Program-made: the position numbers and the translations under genes | Notes under the pieces: generated by a model | Databases searched by the model: none | Told to the model about the DNA's origin: nothing | Seen by the model: the letters and a program-made list of their open reading frames with translations, nothing else | NCBI RefSeq assembly: GCF_964340395.1 | Contig: NC_135566.1 | Location: 7,988,001-8,052,000, forward strand | From: Glandiceps talaboti | Lineage: Eukaryota; Hemichordata; Enteropneusta; Spengelidae | Reading direction: 5' to 3' | Length of the DNA stretch: 64,000 nt | Shown: positions 44,171 to 57,506 of the stretch, one piece after another | Position numbering within the stretch: position 1 is the stretch's first letter | How the letters are laid out: every line of letters begins with the position of its first letter

Positions 44171-45601
44171 AGATTTGAGAGGGGGGGTTAGAGAAAACTC
44201 AAAACTCTACAAATTCAAGATCACTGGTATCAATATCATATGACATAACATACATATGATGATATAGCCAGTAATATAGCCTACAAAATAGTGGTATAAA
44301 TATCCTGCATCCCACATCAAAGTTTGAAATTTTAATCTTGTTTTCTGTTTGTTTGGGTAAATCATTGATGAAGGTGATCGTGTGGCCTATAACTACACAG
44401 TAATTTTAAAGCGGCAGTTTTTGTAACTTTTAAACTGTAGGGGTCCATAACTACAAATAGCTGTTCTCAACCGAAATCACAGTGGCTATCGTTCTTTATC
44501 GTGTACGTCTTTTTATGTTTGTGTGGTCACACTTTGTATAGTTTACTTTATTTTGAGTACTATATCTGTATAAATTCAATGTACACCATTTCCTCCTCAC
44601 ACACAGCCCCCCCCCCCCCCCAATAAATTGTTTCGGGTTTAAAAGGACAAATCGGGAACATGTAAGCAACAAAATAACATTTGGCGCGAACATAGTCGAA
44701 AGTAAACGGAAACGAGATATTGCGTGCAGTCCTTGGTTATATATACTATTTGAATTGTCTGCTTTGGTGTAATGAATAAAGCCCATAGGCTAAATACATT
44801 CTTTGTTTGCATGTGAGCTCTCTGTGGGTACCGGCCAATAGTACGCCATCCAAATGTCACCAGCCGTGTTAATACTGTCTTTGAATTGAGGATTGATGTC
44901 GGATTATGAGGGCTTGTTCAGTGACCCGTAGGGGAGTCATATTTTTCCCCCTGTCAGTCTTAACGTTCCGATGATCATGTTTTTTTTTTTATATATTTAT
45001 TTAGTCACTAAGTGTCTTTTTGTGAAAGCGTCGTTGTCGTGTTCCAACCCACGATGTAGGGGGGATGTTCCAACCCACAACGCGGGAGAGGTTATTGTCC
45101 ATCTGGTAGATTTCTAACAGAATACGTTTTTTTGTAGATTGACGTCTGTGAGTTGTATTGTACGGTACGGTGTTGTAATAGAATTGTTTCCCATCAAAAC
45201 TCGGGTGCGGTCTGCCATTAATAGAGCAATATCGATAGCAAGTGTGGTTTTACACGCCCCAAATTTTATTCTGAAGGTGTTGGTTTGTATGTCATCGAAT
45301 GCATGGGTCTCTTTGGTTTGTTTTGTCACCATAGTTTGGTTTAGGCGTTGGTTAGGCCCAATAGTGTTTGTGTGTGAAATCGATGTTGGATATTTGTGTG
45401 GACGTCGTCTGCTGCATGCTGCAGTGGTCATTTCGAGATGTAAAGATCCTAGCATACAGTTATCGCTCTTCGGTGCACATATGAAAGGTGTCAATGCATA
45501 AACCCAGTCTGCATAAGAGTTGTAAAAAATTGCATGTTTTCGTAATAAATCAATTTGCTGTTGTTCTGTCTGTTTTTTTAGTAGTTGTGTATAGCTCGGA
45601 G

Positions 45602-45627
45602 CTCAGACCACTATTTAGTGGTCTAAG
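45602..45627. repeat. Short hairpin, family H1, copy 2
   Basis: CTCAGACCACTA, TT, then TAGTGGTCTAAG: nearly the same stem as copy 1. Confidence 0.75.
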
Positions 45628-46885
45628 TGCATAGCTACAAAATGTGGTCAAAGTCACCGTCAAAAATGGTCGCTATTACATGAATGTCATCTATTTTCAT
45701 ACAAATGCACCGTCCATCAATAATCGAGTGTTCCAGGACCTGACCACTAAAGTCGGAATGTTTTGGTTCATTGTACATCCACTTATAACGACGTTTTAAC
45801 CACGAAAGTTGGGGCAAAAATCACAAACAACTCAAAGAAACCAAAGACGAATCATGTCCTTGGGGGAATATTACCCTTGTTTGTGTTTGAACCGTCTTTG
45901 AGAAGACCTCTAGGGTTTGAAAGCAGTAGACTAAAGGATTTCAAAGATGGATTACCAGTGACAAAGTGAGTGTTTTAAATAGTCCATACATTAAAACCCT
46001 GGTTATAGGTCATTGCATACTAGTGAAACATAAATGCCATTTACCATTCTACCCGAAGGTCGTTAAATAAAGTCAGTGTAATCGCATAAACACACTGTCA
46101 GAAAAGTGTCTCGATATTAACCTCTAACGCCACGATGTCCTTGTCTTTGAGCTCGGAGGTTCATACCCCGCCTCCCCTATATTTTCTAAACGACTCCTCC
46201 AGACGAAGTATACATTATATTACATAGCCATTTCAATACTAAACTTCATGGTCAAATCACTCTATCTACTACTTAGCATCATGTGTACTATCCGCCAAGA
46301 ATGGTGTATTTTGTATGTGTGAACGAAAGTGTGTTGAGTAATAGTACATATACAAGGCTAACCGCCCTTCCTTCACACGGACCCTAATAGTTATACTTAC
46401 TTCCCTTCTCACATTTACAGTTCCTTCGTATGCATTCCAAGAGTATAAGGTTTGAACACAACGGGTTGAAAATTCTCTGTTGATTGTCTGAAACCAAGTG
46501 GATACATGGCATAATTAGCATGAGATGGGTTTGATAAAAGGAAAGTAACCGTACAAATATACCCTGTGTGCTGTACTTCTAATAGGAGAGAGTTATGTTC
46601 GTCTGATTTACGGTGTTTCCATAGACGCGTGTGTATTATTAGTGTCCATGCATACGCATAAAGTGTGAACTGTGTCCAGTTCTTGCGTTGTTTTGTAATT
46701 TGACCCGTATCCCGCTCATTGTAAGTCACCGATACTTAGGAAAGCACTGTTTTGTAAATAATTACCCCTCATACCAATCACAGGTCACTGTTAATCACAA
46801 CAAACCCAGTTTCGACGTGTATTTAAAAACGTTGCGTGTTGTTTTTTTAGGTACTAGCTCAGCTCAAATAGCTTCCTTGTCTGTG

Positions 46886-46909
46886 CTCAGACCACTATAG
46901 TTGTCTGAG
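46886..46909. repeat. Short hairpin, family H1, copy 3
   Basis: CTCAGACCACTATAGTTGTCTGAG, with one mismatch in the stem; flanked by GGTACTAG on both sides (46850 and 46908). Confidence 0.7.
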
Positions 46910-48232
46910 GTACTAGAAAAAGGTAGTCAAAATGTATCATAGATTCTTTGGTCGATTGACGCTACTTTTATCGTCGCAAATTTAGATTGTGTTCTATGGT
47001 TCCAAGTTATAGTAATATGGTAAGGTTTCTATGGTAATGTGGTAAACGTTCAAAATGTTATTCAATGAACTCAGAGTTTTGTTCCAACTACACGTACAAC
47101 TCGCGTCATGTCAACAAACAGTATATCAATATATGCTGTCCCTACTCTAACCATGTCATTCATACATATTGATAATAGTCAAAATTATGCTTTTATGATG
47201 TTTCGTCAACTGTTATCAATTTGTTATGGTTTATGATATCAATTAGCCGTGTTTATTTATAAGACAGTCGTTGGATTTATGAAAACAAAACATTGTGAAA
47301 TGTTATGAAGACCCCCATGAAGCCTAAACATCGAATTACTATCTACGGACACCTGTTGCATTCTGCATTCTGATATCTACCCACCTCCGTACTTCACCGT
47401 GATAAACGCCATTTTTTTACTTCAACTCCCCTCTCCGGGACAGATTCATCCAAACTTCACGATTTCATGCCTCAATTTAACACATAACAGGTCACCCGCT
47501 GATTTAAGTTTGTGGCGTTGTTTTCTGGTACGCTCCGCTAGACAGTCCAACCAGTATCTCTACACTGTAGGTGTGTTCGGTGCACATTCAAATCAGAACG
47601 ACTGCAGGGATGAACATAAACAGAACAGGTCAGCGACGGGTTATACACTACTGTTGATGGCTGAGTGGGCGCTCTTTGTCAACCCTGAAAAAACCGCGGT
47701 ATAATTACAACACGCGTAGTCTCAAATGGAGACGCATTGTATTTGACCAATTGTGTGAGTCGTGGACAGTTTTTAACTCGGCGTAGACAGAGTGAAATGT
47801 CTTCATGTGCTGAATGGGAATCATCAAAGCCTGGCATGGCTACGTGCAGACCACCTGACAGATTACATCACCCTGTTAGTTTAAAATTGTGATTACAGAC
47901 TTTGCGAACAAACAATGAATTCATGAATTACAAGACGTAAATTGGTTGGTTTGTTGTTTGTTCGTTGATTAAATCCAGCGAGTCGATACACTTCATTTGT
48001 TACAACTGCACATGATACAAATAGCAAACAGTTGTAACAGATAGGGGAGCACGTTATACCAAAAAAAACCACATTTATCAATACATGAATGAAGGTTGCT
48101 ATACGTTCAAATAAATGCAAGAGGTAATTTACAGAATTCATGTATTATATCGTACAAAACTACGACTGCTCGTTTAACTACAAGGAAAAACTGGTAAGTT
48201 TACTTGGGTGCATGAACAGGGATACACAGGCA

Positions 48233-48460
48233 GACATACATACATACATACATACATACATACATACATACATACATACATACATACATACATACATACA
48301 TACATACATACATACATACATACATACATACATACATACATACATACATACATACATACATACATACATACATACATACATACATACATACATACATACA
48401 TACATACATACATACATACATACATACATACATACATACATACATACATACATACATGCA
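48233..48460. repeat. (TACA)n microsatellite, about 56 units
   Basis: Uninterrupted TACA. The apparent His/Tyr/Ile- or Met/Tyr/Val/Cys-rich frames on both strands are translations of the repeat. Confidence 0.98.
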
Positions 48461-48834
48461 TACCACAAGCGGGCGCCAGTCACAACTTAGCGTTTTAAGA
48501 GCTGAGTCGTCATAAAAACCAATGAAGTGTAACAAAGTATACAGATAACATCAGTGTATAGGTTCCCTTAGGGAGGATTATGGTTGTTCTTCATTGCCTG
48601 GGACTTGTAATTTGGTTATCTTTAATCATTGCAATAAATAAATGTTAAACAGCCGGCCATAGTTGTCTTCCTCTGCGTTTCATACATGCATGGAGGTATA
48701 TATATATTGGCATTTACGGACTCTTAACTATACTTAGTGCATTTATTAACTTCAGAACCAACAGGCTAAAGCGACCATTGACTTGAGAAGATAACAGTTA
48801 CAAAATGTAAATGTACATTTTCATAAATAGGCAG

Positions 48835-48893
48835 ACAGACAGACAGACAGACGTGTGCGCACATACATATATACATGCATGCATGCATACATA

Positions 48894-48924
<31 letters not shown>

Positions 48925-49014
48925 CATACATACATACATACATACATACATACATACATACATACATACATACATACATACATACATACATACATACATA
49001 CATACATACATACA
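48835..49014. repeat. (CAGA)n, (TGCA) and (TACA)n microsatellite
   Basis: A short CAGA run, a few CATG/CATA units and then about 29 TACA units. A second tract of the same motif as at 48233. Confidence 0.98.
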
Positions 49015-49799
49015 GGACTGAACACGAGAGCAATTACAACTAAGACGAATCCAAATGCTTCCATGAAATATCTATCAATTGATGGATAAAGTCTTCAAAA
49101 TGAAAAACATGGTTGGGGGCTCTTGACCTTTCACTGTGACCTTTTATATCCTTATAACGTGGATACCTGCCAAGATCAAAATGGCGTATGCAACCAGACA
49201 TAGTTACATTATATGGCACACTAACACGCCTCCATTTATTCAATACGACTACTTTGTTTAACTCAATAGGTACTCATTACCGACTCTCATTTACATTTCG
49301 ACATGACTGGTCTTGATCGACAGATTATTGGATCGACGAGGCTTTGTAGATAGTCCATCAAATGACTGCCACATCCATCATAAATCACTTCCGTTAGTCT
49401 AAATTGAACAATAACTTGATTCTAAAAATGTAAATTTTGTTTTAAGTTAAAACAATATGCCGTGTGTTTTTGACGACATGTATTACCCAGTGGAATCATC
49501 AAAATATGGGTATCTGAACACTTGCATGGTTGGCTGTTCTGTCGGTTGGTTGGCTGGTTGGTTGGTTGGTTTGAGAAAATACAACAATATCTGTCATACA
49601 AAAGTTTTCGTATAATGTCGTATATGTCAAAACCATAATTATGGAGATGTTTCTCTTATATACCATGATCAAATAGTGTCACAATACCAAGTCTTGTGAC
49701 AGTATATCTCCAACGATGGCTGTAACGCATGCCACAATCCCTCTAGAGGGACGGACTGTGAGTGACAGCTCTGTGACATAGGAGATCTTCCGACACCTT

Positions 49800-50148
49800 T
49801 TTAATAACTTTCAATTTCATAGCTCTATTGTCGATCATTGCCACGCTTCTTTGGTATTATATATTTCGATATTCCGATGTTTGTCACCAAGGCATAATAA
49901 CTCGAATGTTCAACGCAGACAAAGAAGGTGTGAAAAGCATAAAGTCGACATGGCGTCAGTTGAAAGAGCGACCACTTTCTCGCGAGGTTGCGAATATTAC
50001 GTAACACATCGTGACATGACCTGTGTTACCAGTAGAAAGACAGATCGCTTCACCTCCGCCGCGCTGACTGGAGGGTTGTCACCATCGTGTTGCTCGGATC
50101 GTTACGATATCCATCTAAATACATATTACGATCATCCTTGTAAAGCTG
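49800..50148 (+). other. Probable upstream exon (5' UTR) of the sulfotransferase gene
   Basis: The stretch ends at a strong donor (AAAGCTG|GTAAGTAT at 50149). The next good acceptor on this strand that leads into the sulfotransferase start exon is at 51965. It is relatively GC-rich and contains an upstream reading frame (ATG at 49950). If spliced to 51966, that frame ends at a TGA overlapping the main start codon. The transcription start is not visible. Confidence 0.4.
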
Positions 50149-51044
50149 GTAAGTATGATTTGTTGTTTTCTCCGATGTCTGATGTGATAAAAAGTACCCT
50201 CACGTCACCGGTTGCATTTTGCCGATGGTACGAACTTCAAGTTACTTTTGTTTGGCTTCGTTGGGCGTTGGTCTCCTTTGTCGATGTACCTTCGTTTTCC
50301 CTAATTAGACCGAATTGTTGATGTCCCAAGAGTGCCCTGTCGTAGATTAGCTAACGCAACATTAACAAAATATCAGCTGTGCGGTCTCTCAGATGTTAAA
50401 TCATTTCTAAATCGGGGATTCATAAATGATTAAAAAAGGTAGAATGAGTCTAGTAAATATCCAAAAGATCGCACTTGTCGTGGTAAATATATAGCGTTAA
50501 TGAGACGGTCAATAATCGACGGTAAGACTACACCGTCACTTCTTTTGGGGTCTTCGTTGAACAAACTATGTCAGATTAGTCGATACAAGGTTACCGATGT
50601 TAAAATTCACGAACGTGTCGTTCTTTAGTTTAAGTCTATACAAAATATGGATGTATTGTTACATAACAGCGTAGTTGCTATTCTTTCTATAATACCCAAT
50701 TCTTTTAGTGTTATCTTGTCCATAATAACAATTAATTCTATTGTCATATCCTCTTTTACTTCTGGTTAATCAAATTGCGCTTTATGGTGTCGTTGTGTTA
50801 CTTAAAAGATGGCACTAAATTCACTAGGATTAAGAGCCCGAAACTTCAGTTTTAAAAATGACTATTATACTATAGCTCACCATAACTCCGAGTTGAGTTC
50901 ATTGTCTTTGACGTATGCAAAATGCAAAGAGGGGATATTGAAAAGACACAAATGGCGAATGACGTGTCAATTATTACCTGCAACTGAAAAAATTATTGTA
51001 CACCAAGCTAGCCTTTAGTTTGAATTTGTAGGTGACTGTCCATC

Positions 51045-51150
51045 GTCGCAAACCACGGCCTGTTTTACGGCACCATTCTTAACGAACCGTCCCATTTATT
51101 TCGAAGTGAAGCGGAAGAAATAACAGCTCTGGTTTGCGATAATGGTGGCT
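51045..51150. repeat. Short hairpin element, family H2
   Basis: CGTCGCAAACCACGGCC at the left and CTGGTTTGCGATAATGG at the right form an inverted repeat (CGCAAACCA/TGGTTTGCG) around about 70 bp. Close relative at 55893. Confidence 0.75.
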
Positions 51151-51981
51151 GTCATATTTTCAGTATCGAAATCAGACTCCCTCTATACCGTTTTGAGTAG
51201 CGTATAAAATAATCAAAAGAGGCCACTCCCAATTCATTTTGTTACCAAAAGCAATCCTGGAATTCACGGTTTTGACAATGAACTAATTGCTTCCTAAGAT
51301 GCACAATTTGTTTTCACATATCATGTATATAAACACACACAGTTAGTTCAAGCTATGAATCCATGGAAGGGACCAAACACTCTCTACATCAACTCCAAGT
51401 AAAACTGCAATTAGTACAAATGTAGTAACGTGTACTTAGTAACATCACAGACAACCAACGAACAGTCGTCTGCGTAAACCATAGATCCTACACGTGTAAG
51501 GTCTATGGATAAACTAATTAAAAGTGAAGGCCACGAGTCATTGACCAGTGTACAGTTTCTCCTCAGAGACTGTACCACACTAATACTGTAATTACAATGC
51601 ATTAGGATAATATGAACCGGTTTACATCGATGATTGTGATTGGCCACCGATGTAAAGAAATTTGTGTTTTTGTCAAGATGCTTCAAGGCTGTGTGTGTGT
51701 GGGGGGGGGGCGTTACGTGTGTGTGGGCGTTGTTCCCATCAGTAATTCTAATTCATTGGTATTAAGAAAGTTTTAATGGTAGATTCCTGTATGACACCCG
51801 ACAATTGATCTATCAATAATAATCAACCCAACCCTCCATTGTTTTGTTTTTGTTTGATTTTTTATTTGTCAAGAATTTATCTGTGGTGGTCCTGGTGGGT
51901 GCAACCCCAACGCCGAATTATGCATTGTATTCATTCATTTATTTATTTCATTTCTAATCTCACAGGATCAGAGAAGCACAA

Positions 51982-53755
51982 ATGACTGAAAATCGTAAAA
52001 TGTTACGGAAGGTTCGACGTTTGATGTTTTGGGTTTTGATGATGGCTTGGGTGTTAGCATTGGCTGGATACTGGTCCCACGTCGTCTTTAGTGGCAACTC
52101 AACACAGAAGAGTGACGTCACCAAAAGGTGAGCATCTACATTTCATGACGTCACAGTACATCCATCTAGCCTTGTGTTCTCGGATTGTATTACATTATTT
52201 TCTTAAATTATTTTCTGAAACCCTCTCTTCACAAAACCACAACGGCATATTGTAATAAATATAGAATGCCTTTATAGTCCTGAAAATCAAAGTTATTCAT
52301 ATCCTTACAAACTTTTCCATAGAAAAGATTGTCCCTGTTCTCTAGGAATCGTGAACGTTGAGTTCGTCGTCTTGATTGAAGGAATTCTATATTTTCTCTT
52401 GTAGTATTACAAAGCTTTCGGCGGCCATATTGAATTCTATAATGGCTTCATATTACTATCATTTTGATATGTCAGATGTTCTAACTGAGAATATTGATTT
52501 AAATTTGCTTGAATAAATTAACAGCAAACGTTGACAATCTTTATATCCGAGGTGCACACAGTACGTTAATACAACCTGTATAATTTCAGAGCTAAGCTAA
52601 GTCCCTCTATCACCGTCTAAGTTATACTGTCTTTATCTTTGCAGGGAAGCTCCCGAGGTGACAGTACCTCCCAAGAAAGAGGAACCAATAGAATGTAAAT
52701 GCGAACAACCAGAACCGCCAAAACAAGAACCACCGGCGACTGTCATCGTTATAAAAGAAGTTGAAGCCAAACCTAAAGAGGTCAAAGGTCGTCCAAAAAC
52801 AAATTACCCGTTAGTTGAGCTGAGGACATATATACCAAACTATTATACAAAATTGCCCGATACTGAGAAACCACTAGAAGATGACACAACTCTTACTTTT
52901 GTTCACAGTCAAAAAGGTGCAGGAAGCATGAGAAGTTGTATACGAGATGTTAGGAAACTAGGCTACCCTTCGTCTCCAGACCCGGTAATTATTTATGACG
53001 ATAACGTAGTCGGATTCCATCGTAGTCACGCCGCTGATTCTACAGCTCTTGAAAAGTTATACTTTGGTGAAGCTGCTTTCGGTCTGTGCGAGCTTTCCCA
53101 CGACAACAAGGCGTGTGCTTATTTCACAATCCTGCGCGAGCCCTACGAGAGAGTAGTTTCCCTGTACGACTTCTGCCGAGAAGCAAAGAACGAAAAAGAC
53201 AGATTGTGTAATTTATGGAATTTTAAGACCCTTTCCATCGTTGATTTTGCTAAGGGTCTTGGAAGCCACGCCTTTGCCCACATGCTATATAATCCAGTGA
53301 TTTGTAGTAATGCTTATAATACTAAAGTCGACGAGGCTGTAAAAGTTGTTGGTAAAAAAGACAAAGTGGATCTCTCCAAACGAGCATTTTGCTGGTACAG
53401 ACATAAAGCATACATCGATTATTACCTCAGCAAAGAAGAAAAACACGAAGTTCTCGACTATGTGTTGGACAATTTAGAAAACTGGTTTACAACTATAGGG
53501 ATAGCTGATGAATACAATTTTAGTCTCAAACTACTAACCAAGGCACTAGGAGCTCCTTTTGATAAGTGCATAGTGAAGAAAAACCCATTTGAAGACGCTC
53601 GTTCACAGGAACAGAAAAAGCGAAGACTCGACTTAAAATACCAACTCATGTCAGATCCAAGTGTATATGAATCGCTTTACTATGACCTCAGAATCTATGA
53701 TGAAGCTTTGAAAATTTTCCATCTACAAAAAAGACAGTTTCTTAGTGCGGAATAA
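51982..53755 (+). CDS. Type II Golgi-type carbohydrate sulfotransferase (Sulfotransfer_2 family)
   Basis: Exons 51982-52127 and 52645-53755 join in phase 2 to 418 residues. Transfers sulfate from PAPS to a sugar, by family; the substrate cannot be named. Short basic cytosolic tail (RKVRR), one membrane segment at about residues 14-36, then a Pro/Glu/Lys stem (about 50-100). The 5'-phosphosulfate loop is FVHSQKGAGS (134-143), a variant of the usual PKxGTT/S type. The 3'-phosphate motif is ILREPYERVVSLY (211-223), with Arg213 and Ser221 as the expected contacts. A possible catalytic His lies in GFHRSH (172-177). The C-terminus ends in the family-typical YYDLRIYDEALKIF. It is near HS 2-O- and uronyl 2-O-sulfotransferases in architecture. 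The ATG chosen is the first after the acceptor and gives the membrane anchor. A candidate ATTAAA polyadenylation signal is at 54201. Confidence 0.85.
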
Positions 53756-54919
53756 AACTTTCAATCTGAGAGAAAAACTCTAATGCTTTCAATGAAAGAA
53801 AGTACAATATACTCGTATAACAAGAGTAACAGTTTGTGAATTTATACCATAAATTTCATAGCAATGAAACTATTATCACTGTGTTATGCGCATGTCCGAT
53901 ATTTGAACTTTGAACCCAAGCTCAGGTAACGAGGAAAGGAATCAACTCAACGTTCAGTTAGCTTCAGTAATGTCATAGTGGATATTGTTACAATTTTTTT
54001 TATTTTGAAAGTGCTTCTAAGAACATATGAGAAATGAAAAATATATGGACAACAACCTTGATCTCCATCAGGTTTGTAGCACTATAATGCCGCGACTTTT
54101 TTTTTTAATTCAGAGTTTATTTTGATTATTTGCTAATCTCAAAACGCCAGACTTTTGATTTAAATGAAAAGCCGATGCACTGAGTGCAAAGTACTGTGAA
54201 ATTAAAGCAACCCTTTTGAATGTAGCAGTACGTATGCCATCTGCTGTATTATCACAACTGGTTGGTTTTTTTTTGATAGTTTAATGAATTACGCGTTCAG
54301 CAGTAAATTGGTTTTAAAAAATCGAGTTGCACCTTTACAGTTAAGTTTGTAGAACTGAAGTGTAAGTGTAATGAAGTTATGTCCGGAACTCAGCGAAAGG
54401 TCGGATATGCTCCAAATGGATGTGACGGTATTTGCCATCGTCTGACGTAATAGCTACACACGTGACAACACTGTAGTTCATTCCAGCAAAGTCGAATAAC
54501 AATGCATCGCCGCCAACACAGTATTTTCCCGGCCTACAACGATTACATAATGTAAAATAATTGTTTTGTGTTAAATACTATACAATGCCTGCAAGTATTT
54601 CCTATTTAAATCACGTTGAGTTTGTTTCCCGCCATGCACCACGTATAGGTGGTTAAGTGTATGTCATAGGTCACATCACAAACATGGAAGCTAAATATGG
54701 ACAGTATTGTTACACTTACTGTAAATGTATACTTCAACCTCATTCTTACAAAAACTCAGATTATTTTTTTTCATTTCCAGATTCCAGAAGATTATTATCT
54801 TTGAATAAATCATTTGATTTTCACAATTATGTTCTTTGATGTACTATCTGTTATTTGATTACAACTGTAGTATGGCTCGCAGCCGCCTTAGTAGGCTGGG
54901 TTGTCAACCTGGCAACTCC

Positions 54920-54960
54920 TGTGTGTGGAGAGAACGCTTGCCAGGCAGGTCGACCATCCA
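54920..54960. repeat. Solo end of MITE family F3
   Basis: GTGTGGAGAGAACGCTTGCC followed by AGGCAGGTCGACCATCCA resembles both ends of the 10511-10838 element. No matching opposite end was seen close by. Confidence 0.5.
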
Positions 54961-55763
54961 GCTTTCAACGGAGACTGCATACAATCAGGTCAGCTTTGTG
55001 GACCTCGACTAACGTCAATTGTCATAAATAGGATGTGAAATACGTATATTAACGGTAAATAGTGTGATTTTATATATAAAAGAAAAACAGACATTTCACG
55101 ATAGCAATATCTGTGGGGTACTTTTTACTTGGTTATTAAGGTTCTGGTCCCGTTGCTATGGAATGTTGCATTGTACCGTGACGTACAGTTTGTAACCAAT
55201 AATATTCACCATTTGATGACGTCACTTGTTTGAGACTCCTGTCTACTTTAATATGCTATAAGTCATTTACTTGACTACAAATGTCAAGGACATTAATCGA
55301 CTGGTCATACTATATACTGTATGAATTGGACACTAAATTCTGTTTATTGTTACATGAGAAAATATTAGTTCAGTTGATTATGTGGGCATTTTTGTTGTAA
55401 TAACATTAATGGGAGTCGTTGATAGAATGGTCAATACGATGGCAACAGGTTATGGAGCCCTCAGTAATTATGAGGAGGCTGGGAATGGAGGGGGTTGCTT
55501 TTCTACAAATCGGTTCTTGGGGAGGGCCATGTTTTTTTTGAAAAATAGGAACTCGAACAGGAGGATCACATTTTACTTTGATCCATTGTATTGTCTAACT
55601 TAGTCTGGATGCCAACTGTGGCAATTAATATAAGTGGACGTTTAATGGTAACGATACTGTATAGGATCTAGAACTAACCTATGCCTAACTTTAATTGCAT
55701 TATTTTGTTTTGTGATTTCGCATCCCAACGCTGCCACCGGTTGCACTTCCCCTGCTGCCACAT

Positions 55764-55822
55764 TGGGTTAGGGTTAGGGCTGAGCTGAAGTTGGGTTGGG
55801 GTTGGGGTTGGGGTTGGGGTTA
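55764..55822 (+). repeat. Telomere-like G-rich run, TTAGGG and TTGGGG units
   Basis: Two TTAGGG units (GGGTTAGGGTTAGGG) are followed after 18 bp by about five TTGGGG units. Such a run can form a G-quadruplex on the plus strand. Confidence 0.85.
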
Positions 55823-55892
55823 CGTACGCGTAATATCAGAACATATAAATCAAATGGCTGCCGATCGGTGCAGCGAATCAATTGACAATTCG

Positions 55893-55998
55893 ACGACATC
55901 GTCGCAAATCACGACCTCTTTTACGGCACCGTCCAAAACGCGCTGTCAACATTTCGCAGTGTCGCGGAAGAAATAACAGCTCTGGTTTGCGAGAATGT
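55893..55998. repeat. Short hairpin element, family H2
   Basis: Closely matches 51045-51150: CATCGTCGCAAATCACGACC, TTTTACGGCACC, GCGGAAGAAATAACAGCTCT, then GGTTTGCGAGAATG. About 80 percent alike by eye. Confidence 0.75.
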
Positions 55999-57435
55999 TA
56001 GACGATTTAATTGGTCTAATTAGTATAAGTTAAAATGCAAAGGAAGCGAATAGTATGCCATCAAAAGCTAGCAACACCTGCAGTTGATTTTAATGCCAAA
56101 AACATGTATTTGCATTAACAGTGTATTCGGAAAGTTTAATCAAATATTTCCACTCGAGTAAACTCGTTCAATTTTTTTCCACAATAGTAAACGCGTTCAA
56201 AAATTTAACTTATGTCACGTTATTTTTATATCGGCATAACTCAACGTCTAGAGACTCACACATTTAGTAAATCGTACAGAAAAGGAGATTTTTATGAAAA
56301 ATTGTAATCTACCAGAGAAGCAACTTTTCGAAGTGACTTATTACCATGGCAACTTCTTTTTCTTTGTCTTTCATAAAACCAAACGTTTTAAGAATGTAAT
56401 AATTGTGTATACAAATAATTAAGATACAATGTTTTCAGTCCAAAAAAAAGTTGAGAATAGCAGCCTTGTCAAGCCCTCACTGTATCTATGTAGTACGGCC
56501 AAGGGCACTGTAACACAGAATCGGCTCACCATTTTCAGTTCTGTCTAATCAACCACCTGTTGCTCGGAAACAGAAAAAACGTTCAACTTCACAGTGGCTG
56601 TCATTAATGTATCAAGCAAATGAACTGATATTGACATATTGCTTAGCCATGGCCATGACCCGAGGGTGATCATAAAATCAAAGTTTCCATCAAATATATG
56701 TAAATATTAATCTATACTGTGCAGATATACCAGCCATATTCGTGTACAAATACACCGTCACTCACATACAAGTTTATACTAAGACTTGACAGGTGACTGT
56801 ACCTTCGCGGCCGTGTATCCCATGTAGCTGAATACTCCGGTGCGTTGCTTAGCCCTGTATGATATGGTCACAGTTTACAAATACGTTTCACTGATTCCGC
56901 TACACCGTGATTTGCAATGTATGTTTAATAGTTCAAGGTCCTGTTTCTCGGTTTATTTTAGAGTTAACAAAACAAATAGAATTCACAGCTGTTATCTTAT
57001 CTCCTGGTATCATAAAGTGGATGTGATGTGGATGCAACATACCACTGCGGACTGATATTTATCAGGATATCCGTGAAACGGTCAAAAGTAGCAGCAAGCT
57101 AATTCATGAGATAACAAAAAGACAACAGAGAGAGAAAAGTCAATATAGATAGCAAATATATTCTATCACAAATGTTGATAACTTGATGACCTCAAATGGT
57201 CGTGTTGTTACGGTGATGTTCATGGCCTTACAATCTACTTAAGTACCTCGTTTAAGTCCATTAAAAGTCAGACACGAGTCTTTGGTAAAATATTAAATGG
57301 GTCATTGGTGTTATCACAATGGTTGATGATTTATGATGTCATACTCTGTTATTAATTTACATAATGTGACGTCACAGTATGCAACACTGAAATATTTCCT
57401 TTCGTACTATTGATGTTAATGGAGCTGGGAGGGGG

Positions 57436-57436
<1 letters not shown>

Positions 57437-57470
<34 letters not shown>

Positions 57471-57506
57471 GTCATGCACATACATATATGATATGTACAC
57501 ACATGG

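Larger units (their letters stand above)
41000..49800. other. Mostly non-coding stretch between the C22orf15-like gene and the sulfotransferase gene
   Basis: Holds palindromes, short hairpin families, poly-C/poly-G runs (42977, 44600) and two TACA microsatellites. The first exon of the C22orf15-like gene may lie here. A segment at 45114-45501 is open on both strands without a recognisable domain. Confidence 0.5.

Noticed and set aside
46130-46190. Possible tRNA-like or SINE segment (AGGTTCATACCCC)
   Set aside because: The B-box resemblance is partial, there is no A-box at the right distance, and no cloverleaf could be drawn.
47399-47704. 101-codon plus-strand frame
   Set aside because: No domain, no splice context, no hydrophobic or compositional pattern that stands out from chance.
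48140-49089. Several frames of 60-116 codons (Thr-Tyr-Ile-His and Met-Tyr-Val-Cys repeats)
   Set aside because: Translations of TACA microsatellites.
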